Part shown: in pieces, positions 14,611 through 24,622 of the stretch
How the letters are laid out: the number at the start of each line of letters is the position of its first letter
Position numbering within the stretch: position 1 is the stretch's first letter
NCBI GenBank assembly: GCA_038241255.1
Contig: JBBRFW010000049.1
Location: 1-26,790 of the forward strand
Direction of reading: 5' to 3'
Source of the DNA: Schlegelella_A sp038241255
GTDB taxonomy: Bacteria; Pseudomonadota; Gammaproteobacteria; Burkholderiales; Burkholderiaceae_C
DNA length: 26,790 nt
Notes under the pieces: model-generated
Told to the model about the DNA's origin: nothing
Seen by the model: only the letters and a program-made list of their open reading frames with translations
Database searches by the model: none
Translations under genes and position numbers: made by a program

Positions 14611-16028
14611 GCGAGCCCGACGACATCGACGGCGCGCGCGACGCCTGGCTGAGCCAGGCGCTGCGCCATGCGCCAGACGCCGACGCCGTGCCGCCGACAG
14701 CTGTCAGCGCGGCGATCCTCGCCGAGGCACGTGCAGCAACGGCGCGGCCGGCAGCGTCTTCTGCGCGAGGTGCGCCCGCGCGAGCAGGCACGTTCGCAGA
14801 CACGCTTCACGCGTGGTGGGATGCGCTCGCGCGACCGCCTGTCGCAGCCGCGTTCGCAAGCGTGATGGCGGCGACCATCGTCGGCCTGATGTGGTGGGAC
14901 CGGCCGATGGACGAGACCCTGCCGCGTCCGCCCTCGGCCGTGGCGGAGCGAAAGATCGCGGCGCCTGCGGAGCCGTCGGCGCCCGCGCGCGTCGACACGC
15001 CGGCACCGGTCGCTGCGCCTGCCGACCCGCAGGGTGCGGCGACGAGCGATCGGGTCGCGCCCGCGGAGGCGACGCGCAAGCGCGAAGCGCCCGCAGCGTT
15101 TCCTTCGCAAGACAACACGCAGCCAGCGAAGCAGCGCGACGCGCCACGCCCGCGTCTCGACGAAGCGAAGAAGGACGCAGCGCCGTCGTCTTTCGCCGGT
15201 CAAGGCGCTGCGGTGCCGGCGCCGTCGCGCCAGGCGGAGAACGCGACGGCCACCGGATCGTTGAGCGCGGCCGCGCCCGCGGCGACGTCGGTGCCCGTGG
15301 AGCCCACGCCTCCCGCGTCGCCGGCTCCTGCGCCCGCAGTAGCCGCAGCACTGGCGGCCCGGCCCGCGCCTGTGCAGGCGCCCTCGCCTGCGCCTGCGCC
15401 CGCGACGGCGTCTCCGCTCGACAGCGGTCGCGCCGTCGGCGCGTTGCGCAGCGAAGCGAACGCCGATCGCGCCCAGCAGTCGTTGGCCAAAGGCGTCGCG
15501 CCCGGCCGCGCGCCCGCGCCGTCTGCGGACGCGACGACGCGACCACGCGGCGACGCCGACCTGCGCGACAGCGCCGATGCGCTCGAGCGCGACAAGGCCG
15601 CAGCCGCACCCGAAGCCTTCGCGCGACGCGGCACGGCCGACCTTCGCCGCGAACGCGCCGTCGCCGCGACGTCGCCGTTGACGCCATTGCGTGATGTCAT
15701 TGCCCGCGAGCCGCAGCGCTGGACACGCCAGACCGCGGCAGGCGCCGCGATCGCGCTCGATCCCGCATGGCGCGACTGGCTGGCCGAAGTCGACGCTGCC
15801 GCCACAGGCCGATGGCAAGCGACGACGGCGCAGGCGAGCGATGACGAGCGCCGCGACGGCGCGGTGCTGCGTCTCTTCGTCGATGGGCGCGCCGCCGCGG
15901 TCCTCCGCCTCAACGGCCAGGCCGTGCAGCTCGACACGCTTGGCGCCGCGCCCGAGCACTCGCGCGCGACTCTCGCGCCCGGCGTCGCCGGTCGCCTCGA
16001 CGCCAGTCGCGCGCGCCTGCCGCCCTGA
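14607..16028 (+). CDS. Membrane anti-sigma-factor-like protein, Ala/Pro-rich, cysteine-free
   Basis: A 473-residue protein starting at GTG 14607, overlapping the sigma gene stop. Residues 1-75 are cytoplasmic by prediction (DDIDGARDAWLSQALRHAP, a helix-rich sigma-binding candidate). One membrane helix lies at about 78-96 (VAAAFASVMAATIVGLMWW). Then about 250 residues of Ala/Pro/Arg low complexity (for example VEPTPPASPAPAPAVAAALA) lead to a C-terminal folded-looking region at about 365-470 (RDVIAREPQRWTRQ, AWRDWLAEVDAAATGRWQ, LRLFVDGRAAAVLRLNG). It has no cysteine, so the zinc-binding anti-sigma (ZAS, HxxxCxxC) motif is absent. Function as an anti-sigma is inferred from the coupled ECF gene and topology. 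The C-terminal domain may be the periplasmic sensor. Confidence 0.75.
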   Translation: MSEPDDIDGARDAWLSQALRHAPDADAVPPTAVSAAILAEARAATARPAASSARGAPARAGTFADTLHAWWDALARPPVAAAFASVMAATIVGLMWWDRPMDETLPRPPSAVAERKIAAPAEPSAPARVDTPAPVAAPADPQGAATSDRVAPAEATRKREAPAAFPSQDNTQPAKQRDAPRPRLDEAKKDAAPSSFAGQGAAVPAPSRQAENATATGSLSAAAPAATSVPVEPTPPASPAPAPAVAAALAARPAPVQAPSPAPAPATASPLDSGRAVGALRSEANADRAQQSLAKGVAPGRAPAPSADATTRPRGDADLRDSADALERDKAAAAPEAFARRGTADLRRERAVAATSPLTPLRDVIAREPQRWTRQTAAGAAIALDPAWRDWLAEVDAAATGRWQATTAQASDDERRDGAVLRLFVDGRAAAVLRLNGQAVQLDTLGAAPEHSRATLAPGVAGRLDASRARLPP

Positions 16029-16055
16029 CGGCGCGAGAAGGGCGGGCTCGCGCCG
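16029..16055 (+). terminator. Strong GC hairpin after the anti-sigma gene
   Basis: Perfect 9-bp stem CGGCGCGAG (16029-16037) / CTCGCGCCG (16047-16055) with a 9-nt loop, starting one base after the anti-sigma stop codon. There is no U-tract after it, so it is a terminator candidate or RNA-stabilising hairpin rather than a standard intrinsic terminator. Confidence 0.5.
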
Positions 16056-16070
16056 GAACGCGCGCGCCGT

Positions 16071-16076
16071 TATCAT
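16071..16076 (+). promoter_or_regulatory. Putative -10 element upstream of uvrA
   Basis: TATCAT (four of six bases match TATAAT) in the only AT-rich spot of the 71-bp gap before uvrA. No convincing -35 is visible and no LexA box is present. Confidence 0.3.
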
Positions 16077-16099
16077 GCTCGGTTCGCCTTTTGACGCCG

Positions 16100-19114
<3,015 letters not shown>

Positions 19115-19191
19115 TCGACGTCGAGACGGCGCGCCAACGCGCGCGTTGCGAGAGCACTAGACTCGCGCGAACACTGCCATCTGAGACGCCC

Positions 19192-19794
19192 ATGAGCCTG
19201 GCCATCGACTATTTCTTCTCGCCTCAATCCCCGTGGAGTTATCTCGGCCACGAGCGCCTCGCGGCCATCGCGGCCAAGGCCGGCGCGACGGTCAACGTGC
19301 TGCCCGTCGATCTCGGCCGGGTCTTTCCGGTGTCGGGCGGGCTGCCGCTCGACAAGCGCGCACCGCAGCGACAGGCCTATCGCCTGGTCGAGCTGAAGCG
19401 CTTCAGCGAGTCGCTCGCGCGGCCGCTCAATCTGCAGCCGCGCTATTTCCCGGTCGCGAGCGACGATGCCGCCAAGCTGATCATCGCCGTCGACGTCGCC
19501 GACGGCAGCGCCGCCGCCATGACGATCGCCGGCGCGATCATGCGCGGCGTCTGGGTCGAGGAAAAGAACATCGCCGACCCGACTGCACTGCAGTCGATGC
19601 TCGAAGCCTGCGGTTTGCCGGGCAAGCGCCTCGACGAGTCGCAGTCACAAGCGGTCCACGAGCGCTACGAGCAGGACTCGCAGCGCGCGATCGACGGCGG
19701 TGTCTTCGGCGCGCCGACCTACGTCATCGACGGTGAGATGTTCTGGGGCCAGGACCGGCTCGACTTCGTCGAGCGCCGCCTGGCCCGGAGCTGA
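19192..19794 (+). CDS. 2-hydroxychromene-2-carboxylate isomerase family (DsbA-like/kappa-GST fold)
   Basis: A 200-residue thioredoxin-fold protein. The N-terminus AIDYFFSPQSPWSYLGHERL carries the SPxSYL motif, whose Ser is the glutathione-contacting residue in kappa-class GST/HCCA isomerases; there is no CxxC, so it is not a disulfide oxidase. The C-terminal DGGVFGAPTYVIDGEMFWGQ with RLDFVERRL is diagnostic of the family (cis-Pro in GAPTY). In naphthalene degradation NahD isomerises hydroxychromene carboxylate with glutathione, but many chromosomal copies like this one stand alone and have no known substrate. No aromatic-degradation genes are nearby. The ATG is 77 bp after uvrA. Confidence 0.9.
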   Translation: MSLAIDYFFSPQSPWSYLGHERLAAIAAKAGATVNVLPVDLGRVFPVSGGLPLDKRAPQRQAYRLVELKRFSESLARPLNLQPRYFPVASDDAAKLIIAVDVADGSAAAMTIAGAIMRGVWVEEKNIADPTALQSMLEACGLPGKRLDESQSQAVHERYEQDSQRAIDGGVFGAPTYVIDGEMFWGQDRLDFVERRLARS

Positions 19795-19801
19795 CGCTCC
19801 C

Positions 19802-20362
19802 TTACATCCCGTACTTGGCCTTGGCCTGCGCGACGCAGGCGCTCTTGGCGTCGCCAGCCATCGCATCGCACTTCTCGGCCGCCACCTTGTAGTCGGCTTC
19901 GCGCTTGTCCTTGGACGCGTCGATGCGCGCGTCGGCGACCTTGTGCGTCGCCTTCGCGTCGGCCTTGGCCTTGACCATCACGGCCTTGGCTTCCTTGACG
20001 CAGACGTCCTTGTCGTTGCCGGCCTTGTCGTCGCAGCGCTCCTTGGCGACCTTGTAGTTCGCTTCGGCCGTCTCGTGGATGGCGTGCTCGCGCGCCTTGG
20101 GCGTGTTCTTGTAGGCCGCTTCCGCATCGACCTCGGTCTTCTTCCGCGCGGCCTTGGCCTCGGCGACGCAGATGTCCTTGGCGTTGCCGCTCATGGCATC
20201 GCAGGCCTTGCTGGCGGACTCGTAGGTCGCCTTCGCAGACGTCTTGGCCTGGTCGTAGTCGGCCTTGTTGCCGGTCGCGGCGGATGCGCCGACGGTGAAA
20301 GCGAGCGTGGCCGCGGACACGGCGAGCGCTCGGGTCAGCGCGGTGATGCGGAACAGGGTCAT
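19802..20362 (-). CDS. Exported CX10C-repeat protein ('TolA-like' Burkholderiales family)
   Basis: A 186-residue secreted protein, mature part Ala/Lys/Asp/Glu-rich and predicted to be almost entirely helical. Signal peptide about 1-28 (ALAVSAATLAFTVGASA). Three copies of a cysteine unit follow: CDAMSGNAKDICVAEAKA (C54, C65), CDDKAGNDKDVCVKEAKA (C110, C121) and CDAMAGDAKSACVAQAKA (C165, C176). Each is preceded by a YxxAxxxC helix, and the two Cys of each unit are exactly ten residues apart. They may form helix-hairpin disulfides in the periplasm. From memory, similar proteins are common in Burkholderiales and often mislabelled 'cell envelope biogenesis protein TolA'; there is no TolA domain or membrane anchor here. 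GAGGAG Shine-Dalgarno 6 nt before the ATG. It converges with the HCCA-isomerase gene 7 bp away. Function unknown. Confidence 0.88.
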   Translation of the reverse strand: MTLFRITALTRALAVSAATLAFTVGASAATGNKADYDQAKTSAKATYESASKACDAMSGNAKDICVAEAKAARKKTEVDAEAAYKNTPKAREHAIHETAEANYKVAKERCDDKAGNDKDVCVKEAKAVMVKAKADAKATHKVADARIDASKDKREADYKVAAEKCDAMAGDAKSACVAQAKAKYGM

Positions 20363-20416
20363 GCGAGTCTCCTCGTTGTTGAGGGCTCGGACTTTGAATG
20401 TCGAAGGCGCCGCCGT

Positions 20417-20459
20417 CTCCCGGCGAGGGCGGGAGCTTGACGTCGGAGCGGGACGTCGG
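20417..20459. repeat. Inverted and direct repeats upstream of the CX10C-repeat gene
   Basis: CTCCCG (20417-20422) and CGGGAG (20430-20435) form a 6-bp stem with a 7-nt loop. Right beside it, GACGTCGG occurs twice (20439-20446 and 20452-20459), 13 bp apart; each contains the palindrome GACGTC. This lies 55-97 bp upstream of the CX10C-repeat gene start and may be its regulatory region. Confidence 0.4.
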
Positions 20460-20511
20460 CGCAGGTGGGCCGGGTCCTACGTCACAACCATGCAAGAGGA
20501 GGGACCAAGAA

Positions 20512-20537
20512 AAAAGCCGGTGCATGCACCGGCTTTT
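20512..20537 (-). terminator. Intrinsic terminator of the SWIB gene
   Basis: A perfectly self-complementary 26-bp palindrome, AAAAGCCGG-TGCATGCA-CCGGCTTTT. On the minus strand the right arm runs into six T's (plus 20510-20515 are all A). It begins 29 bp after the SWIB gene stop. The symmetry means it could also act on plus-strand transcripts, with a shorter T-run of four. Confidence 0.88.
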
Positions 20538-20566
20538 CACTGGCGCCGCGAGGCGCCGGACCGAAC

Positions 20567-20944
20567 TCAGCTCAGGTGGCTGTTGATCAGCTTGGTCATC
20601 TCGAACATCGAGACCTGGGCCTTCTTGAAGATTTCCTTCAGCTTGGCGTCGGCATTGATCATCGTGCGCTTGGCCGAGTCTTGAAGGTTGTGCTTCTTGA
20701 TGTACTCCCAGACCTTCTTCGTCACTTCGGTGCGGGGCACCGGCTTGTCGCCGATGATCGCAGCGAGCGCGGCGCTCGGGGTCATGGCCTTCATGAAGGC
20801 CGCGTTGGGAGTGCGCTTCTTGGCGGCGACCTTCTTGGCCGGAGCCGCCTTCTTCGCGGGAGCCGCCTTCTTGGCGACGGTCTTCTTGGCCGGAGCCTTC
20901 TTCGCAGGGGCCGCTTTCTTCGCAGCTTTCTTCGCAGTTGCCAT
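20567..20944 (-). CDS. SWIB/MDM2-domain protein with a histone-H1-like Lys/Ala/Pro N-terminal tail
   Basis: A 125-residue protein. Residues 1-45 are a repetitive basic tail built from AKK, APAKK and KKAA units, like the C-terminal tail of histone H1 or bacterial H1-like proteins (HctB, BpH1), and should bind DNA non-specifically. Residues about 48-123 form a SWIB/MDM2 domain: LAAIIGDKPVPRTEVTKKVW, EYIKKHNLQD, INADAKLKEIF, VSMFEMTKLINSHL. SWIB domains are best known from eukaryotic SWI/SNF complexes and Chlamydia; their role in free-living bacteria is unclear, with nucleoid organisation the usual guess. Start chosen at 20944: GGAGAGA Shine-Dalgarno and the tail begins there. Downstream terminator at 20512-20537; promoter and 5'-UTR hairpin upstream. 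Confidence 0.94.
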   Translation of the reverse strand: MATAKKAAKKAAPAKKAPAKKTVAKKAAPAKKAAPAKKVAAKKRTPNAAFMKAMTPSAALAAIIGDKPVPRTEVTKKVWEYIKKHNLQDSAKRTMINADAKLKEIFKKAQVSMFEMTKLINSHLS

Positions 20945-20990
20945 GTTGATTCTCTCCATCAAGTGATTGGTTGATGTGCTTGGAGCGGGC

Positions 20991-21009
20991 GAGAGTCGCA
21001 TGGACTCTC
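20991..21009 (-). promoter_or_regulatory. Hairpin in the SWIB gene 5' leader
   Basis: GAGAGTC (20991-20997), 5-nt loop, GACTCTC (21003-21009): a perfect 7-bp stem between the predicted promoter and the SWIB ribosome binding site. It could act in mRNA stability or as an operator. Confidence 0.45.
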
Positions 21010-21046
21010 ATTTCTCCGTGTTCCGCGCGAGGCGAATAGTACTGCG

Positions 21047-21075
21047 TGTATAGAGGGGTGAGAAGAAGTTTTCAC
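21047..21075 (-). promoter_or_regulatory. Putative sigma-70 promoter of the SWIB gene
   Basis: On the minus strand: GTGAAA (plus 21070-21075), 17-nt spacer, TATACA (plus 21047-21052). Four of six bases match at each box with ideal spacing. The predicted leader is about 95 nt and contains the 20991-21009 hairpin. The -35 lies inside one arm of the larger inverted repeat at 21070-21104. Confidence 0.45.
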
Positions 21076-21104
21076 TCGAAGAACACGCAATCTTCAGAGT
21101 GAAA
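21070..21104. repeat. Interrupted 12-bp inverted repeat between the TonB operon and the SWIB gene
   Basis: TTTCACTC-GAAG (21070-21081), 10-nt centre, CTTC-A-GAGTGAAA (21092-21104): 12 complementary base pairs with a single bulged A. It lies 25 bp past the cytochrome b stop, where it could help end the TonB operon transcript, and it covers the predicted SWIB -35 box, where it could be an operator. The minus-strand sequence after it is only moderately T-rich. Confidence 0.5.
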
Positions 21105-21128
21105 CTGCGCTTTTGTCGCTGCAGCGCA

Positions 21129-21659
21129 TCACTCGATGTCCGATCCTCGCGCCTCGCGCTTGTCGCCGGTCGCCATCGCGACGACGAGATTCTCGCGATG
21201 CCGAACGCTCGCGATCACGACGCCGGCAACGTGCAGGACCGCGAGCACGACGATCGTCCACGCGAGCGCGAGGTGGATCCGCTCCACCATTTCGTCACCC
21301 CAGAACCGGTCGGTCGTGTAGAGCCAGCCGGTGAACGCGAGGCCCGAGAGGCAGGCGATCATCGCCAGCACCATGCACGCGCCGAGCGGGTTGTGACCGA
21401 CGTGACGCGGCTCGCGCCCGCGCAGCGCGAGCTTCAGATAGCGCCAGGTCGGACCGGCACCGCGCACGAACTGCGCGAAGCGTGCGTGACGCGAGCCGAC
21501 GAAGCCCCAGACCACGCGCGCGACCAGCACCGCGAGTCCGGCGTAGCCGACCGCCTTGTGCCATTCGCCGAACCACGCCGTCGTCGCCCACGCGAGAACG
21601 ACGCTCGCGACCAGCGCCCAGTGCAGGACGCGCACCGGCGCGTCCCAGACGCGGACCAT
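21129..21659 (-). CDS. Cytochrome b561-type di-heme membrane protein
   Basis: A 176-residue integral membrane protein of the cytochrome b561/Ni-Fe-hydrogenase cytochrome-b group. It has four predicted helices with candidate heme-ligand histidines: H13 in PVRVLHWALV, H34 in GEWHKAVGYAGL, the His in VGHNPLGACM (about 94), and two in the last helical pair (ERIHLALAWT, VLAVLHVAGV). The N-terminal VRVWDAPVRVLHW is a family signature. It would carry electrons between the quinone pool or cytoplasm and a periplasmic acceptor. The gene starts 9 bp after the PepSY gene, so the pair is co-transcribed, apparently as the last gene of the TonB/receptor operon. Ferric reductase activity is possible but not shown. 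Confidence 0.92.
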   Translation of the reverse strand: MVRVWDAPVRVLHWALVASVVLAWATTAWFGEWHKAVGYAGLAVLVARVVWGFVGSRHARFAQFVRGAGPTWRYLKLALRGREPRHVGHNPLGACMVLAMIACLSGLAFTGWLYTTDRFWGDEMVERIHLALAWTIVVLAVLHVAGVVIASVRHRENLVVAMATGDKREARGSDIE

Positions 21660-21668
21660 GCGCGGGGC

Positions 21669-21950
21669 CTACTTCGGCGCGGGGACGATGTCGAAGGTCT
21701 TCGGATGGAAGAAGGTCTCGACCTTGTTGTTCTTCTCGTCGCGGCCGTAGACCTCGTAGCAGCCGTTCGTGATCTTGACCCGGCTGATCTTCCAGCCCTG
21801 GTCGGTGAGCTTTCGCTCGAGGTCGGCCTGGGGCTTCCATTCCTCCTTCGGGATGACCTCGCACTTTTCGGCGTGCTGGGCGAAGGCGGCGCCGCTGACG
21901 GCGAACGTGGCGGCGAAGGCGACGGCCAGGGCGAGGGACTTGCGTTGCAT
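21669..21950 (-). CDS. Small periplasmic PepSY-domain protein
   Basis: A 93-residue exported protein. Signal peptide about 1-25 (LALAVAFAATFAVSGAAFA). The mature part is a single PepSY-type domain: PKEEWKPQADLERKLTDQGW, ISRVKITNGCYEVYGRDE, VETFFHPKTFDIV. Two cysteines (C30 in EKCEV and C63 in NGCYEV) could pair. Proteins of this type are often encoded beside cytochrome b561 genes, as here (9-bp gap), and may modulate or gate the cytochrome. It begins 55 bp after the receptor stop. Confidence 0.88.
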   Translation of the reverse strand: MQRKSLALAVAFAATFAVSGAAFAQHAEKCEVIPKEEWKPQADLERKLTDQGWKISRVKITNGCYEVYGRDEKNNKVETFFHPKTFDIVPAPK

Positions 21951-22005
21951 GAGCGACCTTTCGGAAGTGCAGTTGTCGACGGACGGGATGATGCCGCCAC
22001 GGCGG

Positions 22006-24333
22006 TCAGAAGCGCGTGGTCATCGACAGGAAGACCATCCGGCCCGCGCCGGGCACGTAGTGCGCCGTGTACAGCGAGTCGGCGAAGAGCTTGTTGGTCA
22101 CGTTGTTGAAGTTCAGCTTGAACGAGATCGCGTCGTTCAGGGTGAACTCGGCAAGCAGATCGCCGGTGATGTAGCTCAGCGCGACGATGCCGACCGGATT
22201 GCGGTTGGGCGTCTGCGAGCTGCGCGCGTTCAGGCCGCCACCGACGCGCCACTGCGGCGTGATCTGGTAGGTCGTCCAGATCGTGCCGCTCTGGCGCGGC
22301 GTCAGCGACGGCCGATCGCCGACGCGCTCGCCGGTCAGCGTCGAGCCGTCGGCGTTGCCGACGTCGATCCTGGCGCTCGGGATCCACGCATACGAGCCGA
22401 ACACTTCCCAGGCCGAGGTGATGCGCCCGGAGATGTCGAGCTCCATGCCGGCGGCGTGGCGCTTGCCGGACAGCAGGTAGTCGTCGATCGGCGTGCCGGT
22501 GGGCGAATCGCGGTTGCGTTCGTTGTACTTGGTCGAGTGGAACGCGGCGATCCGCGTCGACAAGCGGCCGTCGAACAGGTCGACCTTGCCGCCGATCTCG
22601 ATGTTGCGGCTCTTCTCGGGCGGCGTCTTGCTGCCCGGCGCGTCGTAGTTGTAGAGCTCGCCGGAGGTGTTGAACGACGTGCCCCGCGATGCGTAGAACG
22701 TCATCGTCTCGGTCGGCTGGTACAGCACGCCGAAGCGGTGGCTGAACAGGGAGTCGGAGCGGCTCGCCTCCGGGAAGGTCGTGCTGGTCGGGCTCTTGTA
22801 GTCGCCCTTGAAGCTGTCCCAGCGCAGGCCGGCCAGCAGCTTCCACGACGGCGCGACCTGGACCAGGTCCTGCACGTAGACGCCGACGGCCTTCGCGACG
22901 AAGCTGCGGTTCAGCACCTTCTGGCGCAGCGCCTCGTTGACCGCGCCCGAGCCGCTGCCCGCATCGCCGATCGTCGTGGGCGGCTTGACCAGCGTCACCC
23001 CCGCCGGTAGCACCAGGGTGTCATTGTTGAACTCCTCGCGCGTCAGGTCGATGCCGGTCAGCACCTCGTTGTTCATGCCGAACCAGTTGAAGCGGTTGCT
23101 GTAGTCCGACTGGACGTAGGTGACCTTCATGTCCTGCACCTTGTTCTGCGTGCCGCGCGTCAGCACGGTGGCATCGGTCAGGAACACGGGGCCGTCGCTG
23201 CCCGGCACCGGGTTTGCGAAACGGATCACGCCGGAGCGCTGGTCACGGTCGTAGGTGCCGTGGCGCACCGCCGTCTTCAGCAGACCGCCGCCCTGGAAGC
23301 GGTGCACGTGGTTGAAGGTGCCGTACATGGCGCCGCTGTTGCTGTAGTCGCTCGACGGTCCGTAGTTGGCGCTCGGATCGATGCTTCCGATCAGCCCGGC
23401 AGGGTTCGACGTCGAGACCGGAAGGGCGCTGTTGCGGCGCAGGTACGGGATGCCGTAGTTGATGCCGTTGTGGTTGGCGAGGTAGTAGAGGCCGACCTGG
23501 AACTCGTCGGGCGTGCCGATGCCGAAGCGCACCGTCGGCGCGATGCCCTCCTTGTTGATGCTGGCGCCGGCGCCGTTGTTGTCGGCGTTGGTCTTCATCG
23601 CCTCGATGCGCAGCGCCGACGTCTCGCCGAGCTTGATGTTGAAGTCGCCGGTGAAGCGCCCGTAGGAATGGCTGCCGGCCGTGAGGTTGACTTCGCTCGC
23701 GTTGTTGAGGAACGGCACTTTGCTGACCTGGTTGACGACGCCGCCGGTCGAGCCGCGCCCGAACAGCATCGACGCCGATCCGCGCAAGAGCTCGATGCGG
23801 TCGTAGCTGAAGGTGTCGCGGTCGTAGAACGCGGGGTCGCGCATGCCGTCGATGTAGATGTCGCCGCTCGCGGTCAGCGAGAAGCCACGCAGGCGGATGT
23901 CCTCCTCGCCGCCTTCGGCTGCCTGGAAGGTGATCCCGGCGGTCTGGTGCAGCGATTCCTTGACGGTGTCGATGTGCCGGTCCTGGATCAGCTTCTCGGT
24001 GACGATGGTCACCGACTGCGGGATGTCGCGCAGCTCCTGCACGCCCTTGCCGATGGTGCTCGTCGTCGCGCGCACCGAGTCCTTGTCGGTCTCGACCTTG
24101 GCCTTTACCGAGATCGGCTTGAGAGTGGTCTCCCTGGCCGCCGACGCCGACGGCGCCTGGGCGGGCGGCGCCGACGGCGCGGATCGGGCGAGGGCATCGG
24201 CGCCGATCAGGCCGAAGCCGGCGGCTAGCGCGCCGAGTGGCAGGAAGCGGGGCGTCTGGCCGGAGGTCGCGGCGCGGCCGATGGAGACGGCCTGGACGAT
24301 GCGACGGGGGCGATGGTTCTTCGGAGGCAGCAC
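22006..24333 (-). CDS. TonB-dependent siderophore receptor (Fiu/FhuE-like)
   Basis: A 775-residue outer-membrane receptor that imports an iron chelate using TonB energy. An unusually long N-terminus (about 30 residues) precedes the signal hydrophobic core LPLGALAAGFGLIGADALA. The plug domain (about 85-215) has LRDIPQSVTIVTEKLIQDR, EEDIRLRGFSLTASGDIYID, RDPAFYDRDTFSYDRIELLR and GSASMLFGRGSTGGVVNQVS, which match catecholate receptors of the Fiu/CirA group best. The 22-strand barrel ends in the expected terminal Phe (VFLSMTTRF). No siderophore synthesis genes are present, so it likely takes up xenosiderophores or free catecholates. It follows hemP by 70 bp in the TonB operon; that linkage would also fit a heme receptor, but heme-receptor FRAP/NPNL motifs are not seen. 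No separate Fur box is visible before it. Confidence 0.93.
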   Translation of the reverse strand: MLPPKNHRPRRIVQAVSIGRAATSGQTPRFLPLGALAAGFGLIGADALARSAPSAPPAQAPSASAARETTLKPISVKAKVETDKDSVRATTSTIGKGVQELRDIPQSVTIVTEKLIQDRHIDTVKESLHQTAGITFQAAEGGEEDIRLRGFSLTASGDIYIDGMRDPAFYDRDTFSYDRIELLRGSASMLFGRGSTGGVVNQVSKVPFLNNASEVNLTAGSHSYGRFTGDFNIKLGETSALRIEAMKTNADNNGAGASINKEGIAPTVRFGIGTPDEFQVGLYYLANHNGINYGIPYLRRNSALPVSTSNPAGLIGSIDPSANYGPSSDYSNSGAMYGTFNHVHRFQGGGLLKTAVRHGTYDRDQRSGVIRFANPVPGSDGPVFLTDATVLTRGTQNKVQDMKVTYVQSDYSNRFNWFGMNNEVLTGIDLTREEFNNDTLVLPAGVTLVKPPTTIGDAGSGSGAVNEALRQKVLNRSFVAKAVGVYVQDLVQVAPSWKLLAGLRWDSFKGDYKSPTSTTFPEASRSDSLFSHRFGVLYQPTETMTFYASRGTSFNTSGELYNYDAPGSKTPPEKSRNIEIGGKVDLFDGRLSTRIAAFHSTKYNERNRDSPTGTPIDDYLLSGKRHAAGMELDISGRITSAWEVFGSYAWIPSARIDVGNADGSTLTGERVGDRPSLTPRQSGTIWTTYQITPQWRVGGGLNARSSQTPNRNPVGIVALSYITGDLLAEFTLNDAISFKLNFNNVTNKLFADSLYTAHYVPGAGRMVFLSMTTRF

Positions 24334-24403
24334 GTGTGGTCCTTTGGATGGGGCACGGGCTGGCGATGGCGGGCTGGTGCGTGAGCGTGTGAGAAAAGAG
24401 TGG

Positions 24404-24622
24404 TTACTTGGTGAGGATCAGCTTCCCGAGCGATGTCTGCTTCAGTCGATAGACCGCGCCGCGATGCGCGATCCGGACTTCGCTCGCGCGACCGAATAGC
24501 GTCGCGCTGTCGATCGACACCGTCTCTTGCGGCGCGTCATCGACGGCCTGCGCAGCGTCGCCGACCGGCACGGGCGGCCGCGGCGGCGGCGCGCCGCGAT
24601 CGTCCGGGTCGCGCGAGCTCAC
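24404..24622 (-). CDS. hemP: Hemin uptake protein HemP
   Basis: A 72-residue small protein starting at GTG (plus 24620-24622), overlapping the exbD stop by 4 nt. The C-terminal half is the HemP domain: ATLFGRASEVRIAHRGAVYR and LKQTSLGKLILTK, ending in the diagnostic GKLILTK. The N-terminal half is Pro/Asp-rich and probably disordered. HemP/HmuP proteins lie next to TonB-system or heme-receptor genes; in Burkholderia and Bradyrhizobium they act as activators of heme-uptake gene expression. Here it sits between exbD and the receptor, and could help express the receptor downstream. Confidence 0.93.
   Translation of the reverse strand: MSSRDPDDRGAPPPRPPVPVGDAAQAVDDAPQETVSIDSATLFGRASEVRIAHRGAVYRLKQTSLGKLILTK

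Noticed and set aside
19802..20362. True TolA
   Set aside because: It lacks the N-terminal membrane anchor and C-terminal TolA domain, is not next to tolQR/pal, and has a cleavable signal peptide.
20567..20944. H-NS or HU nucleoid protein
   Set aside because: The Lys/Ala tail is similar in flavour, but the folded part matches SWIB/MDM2 and not HU or H-NS.
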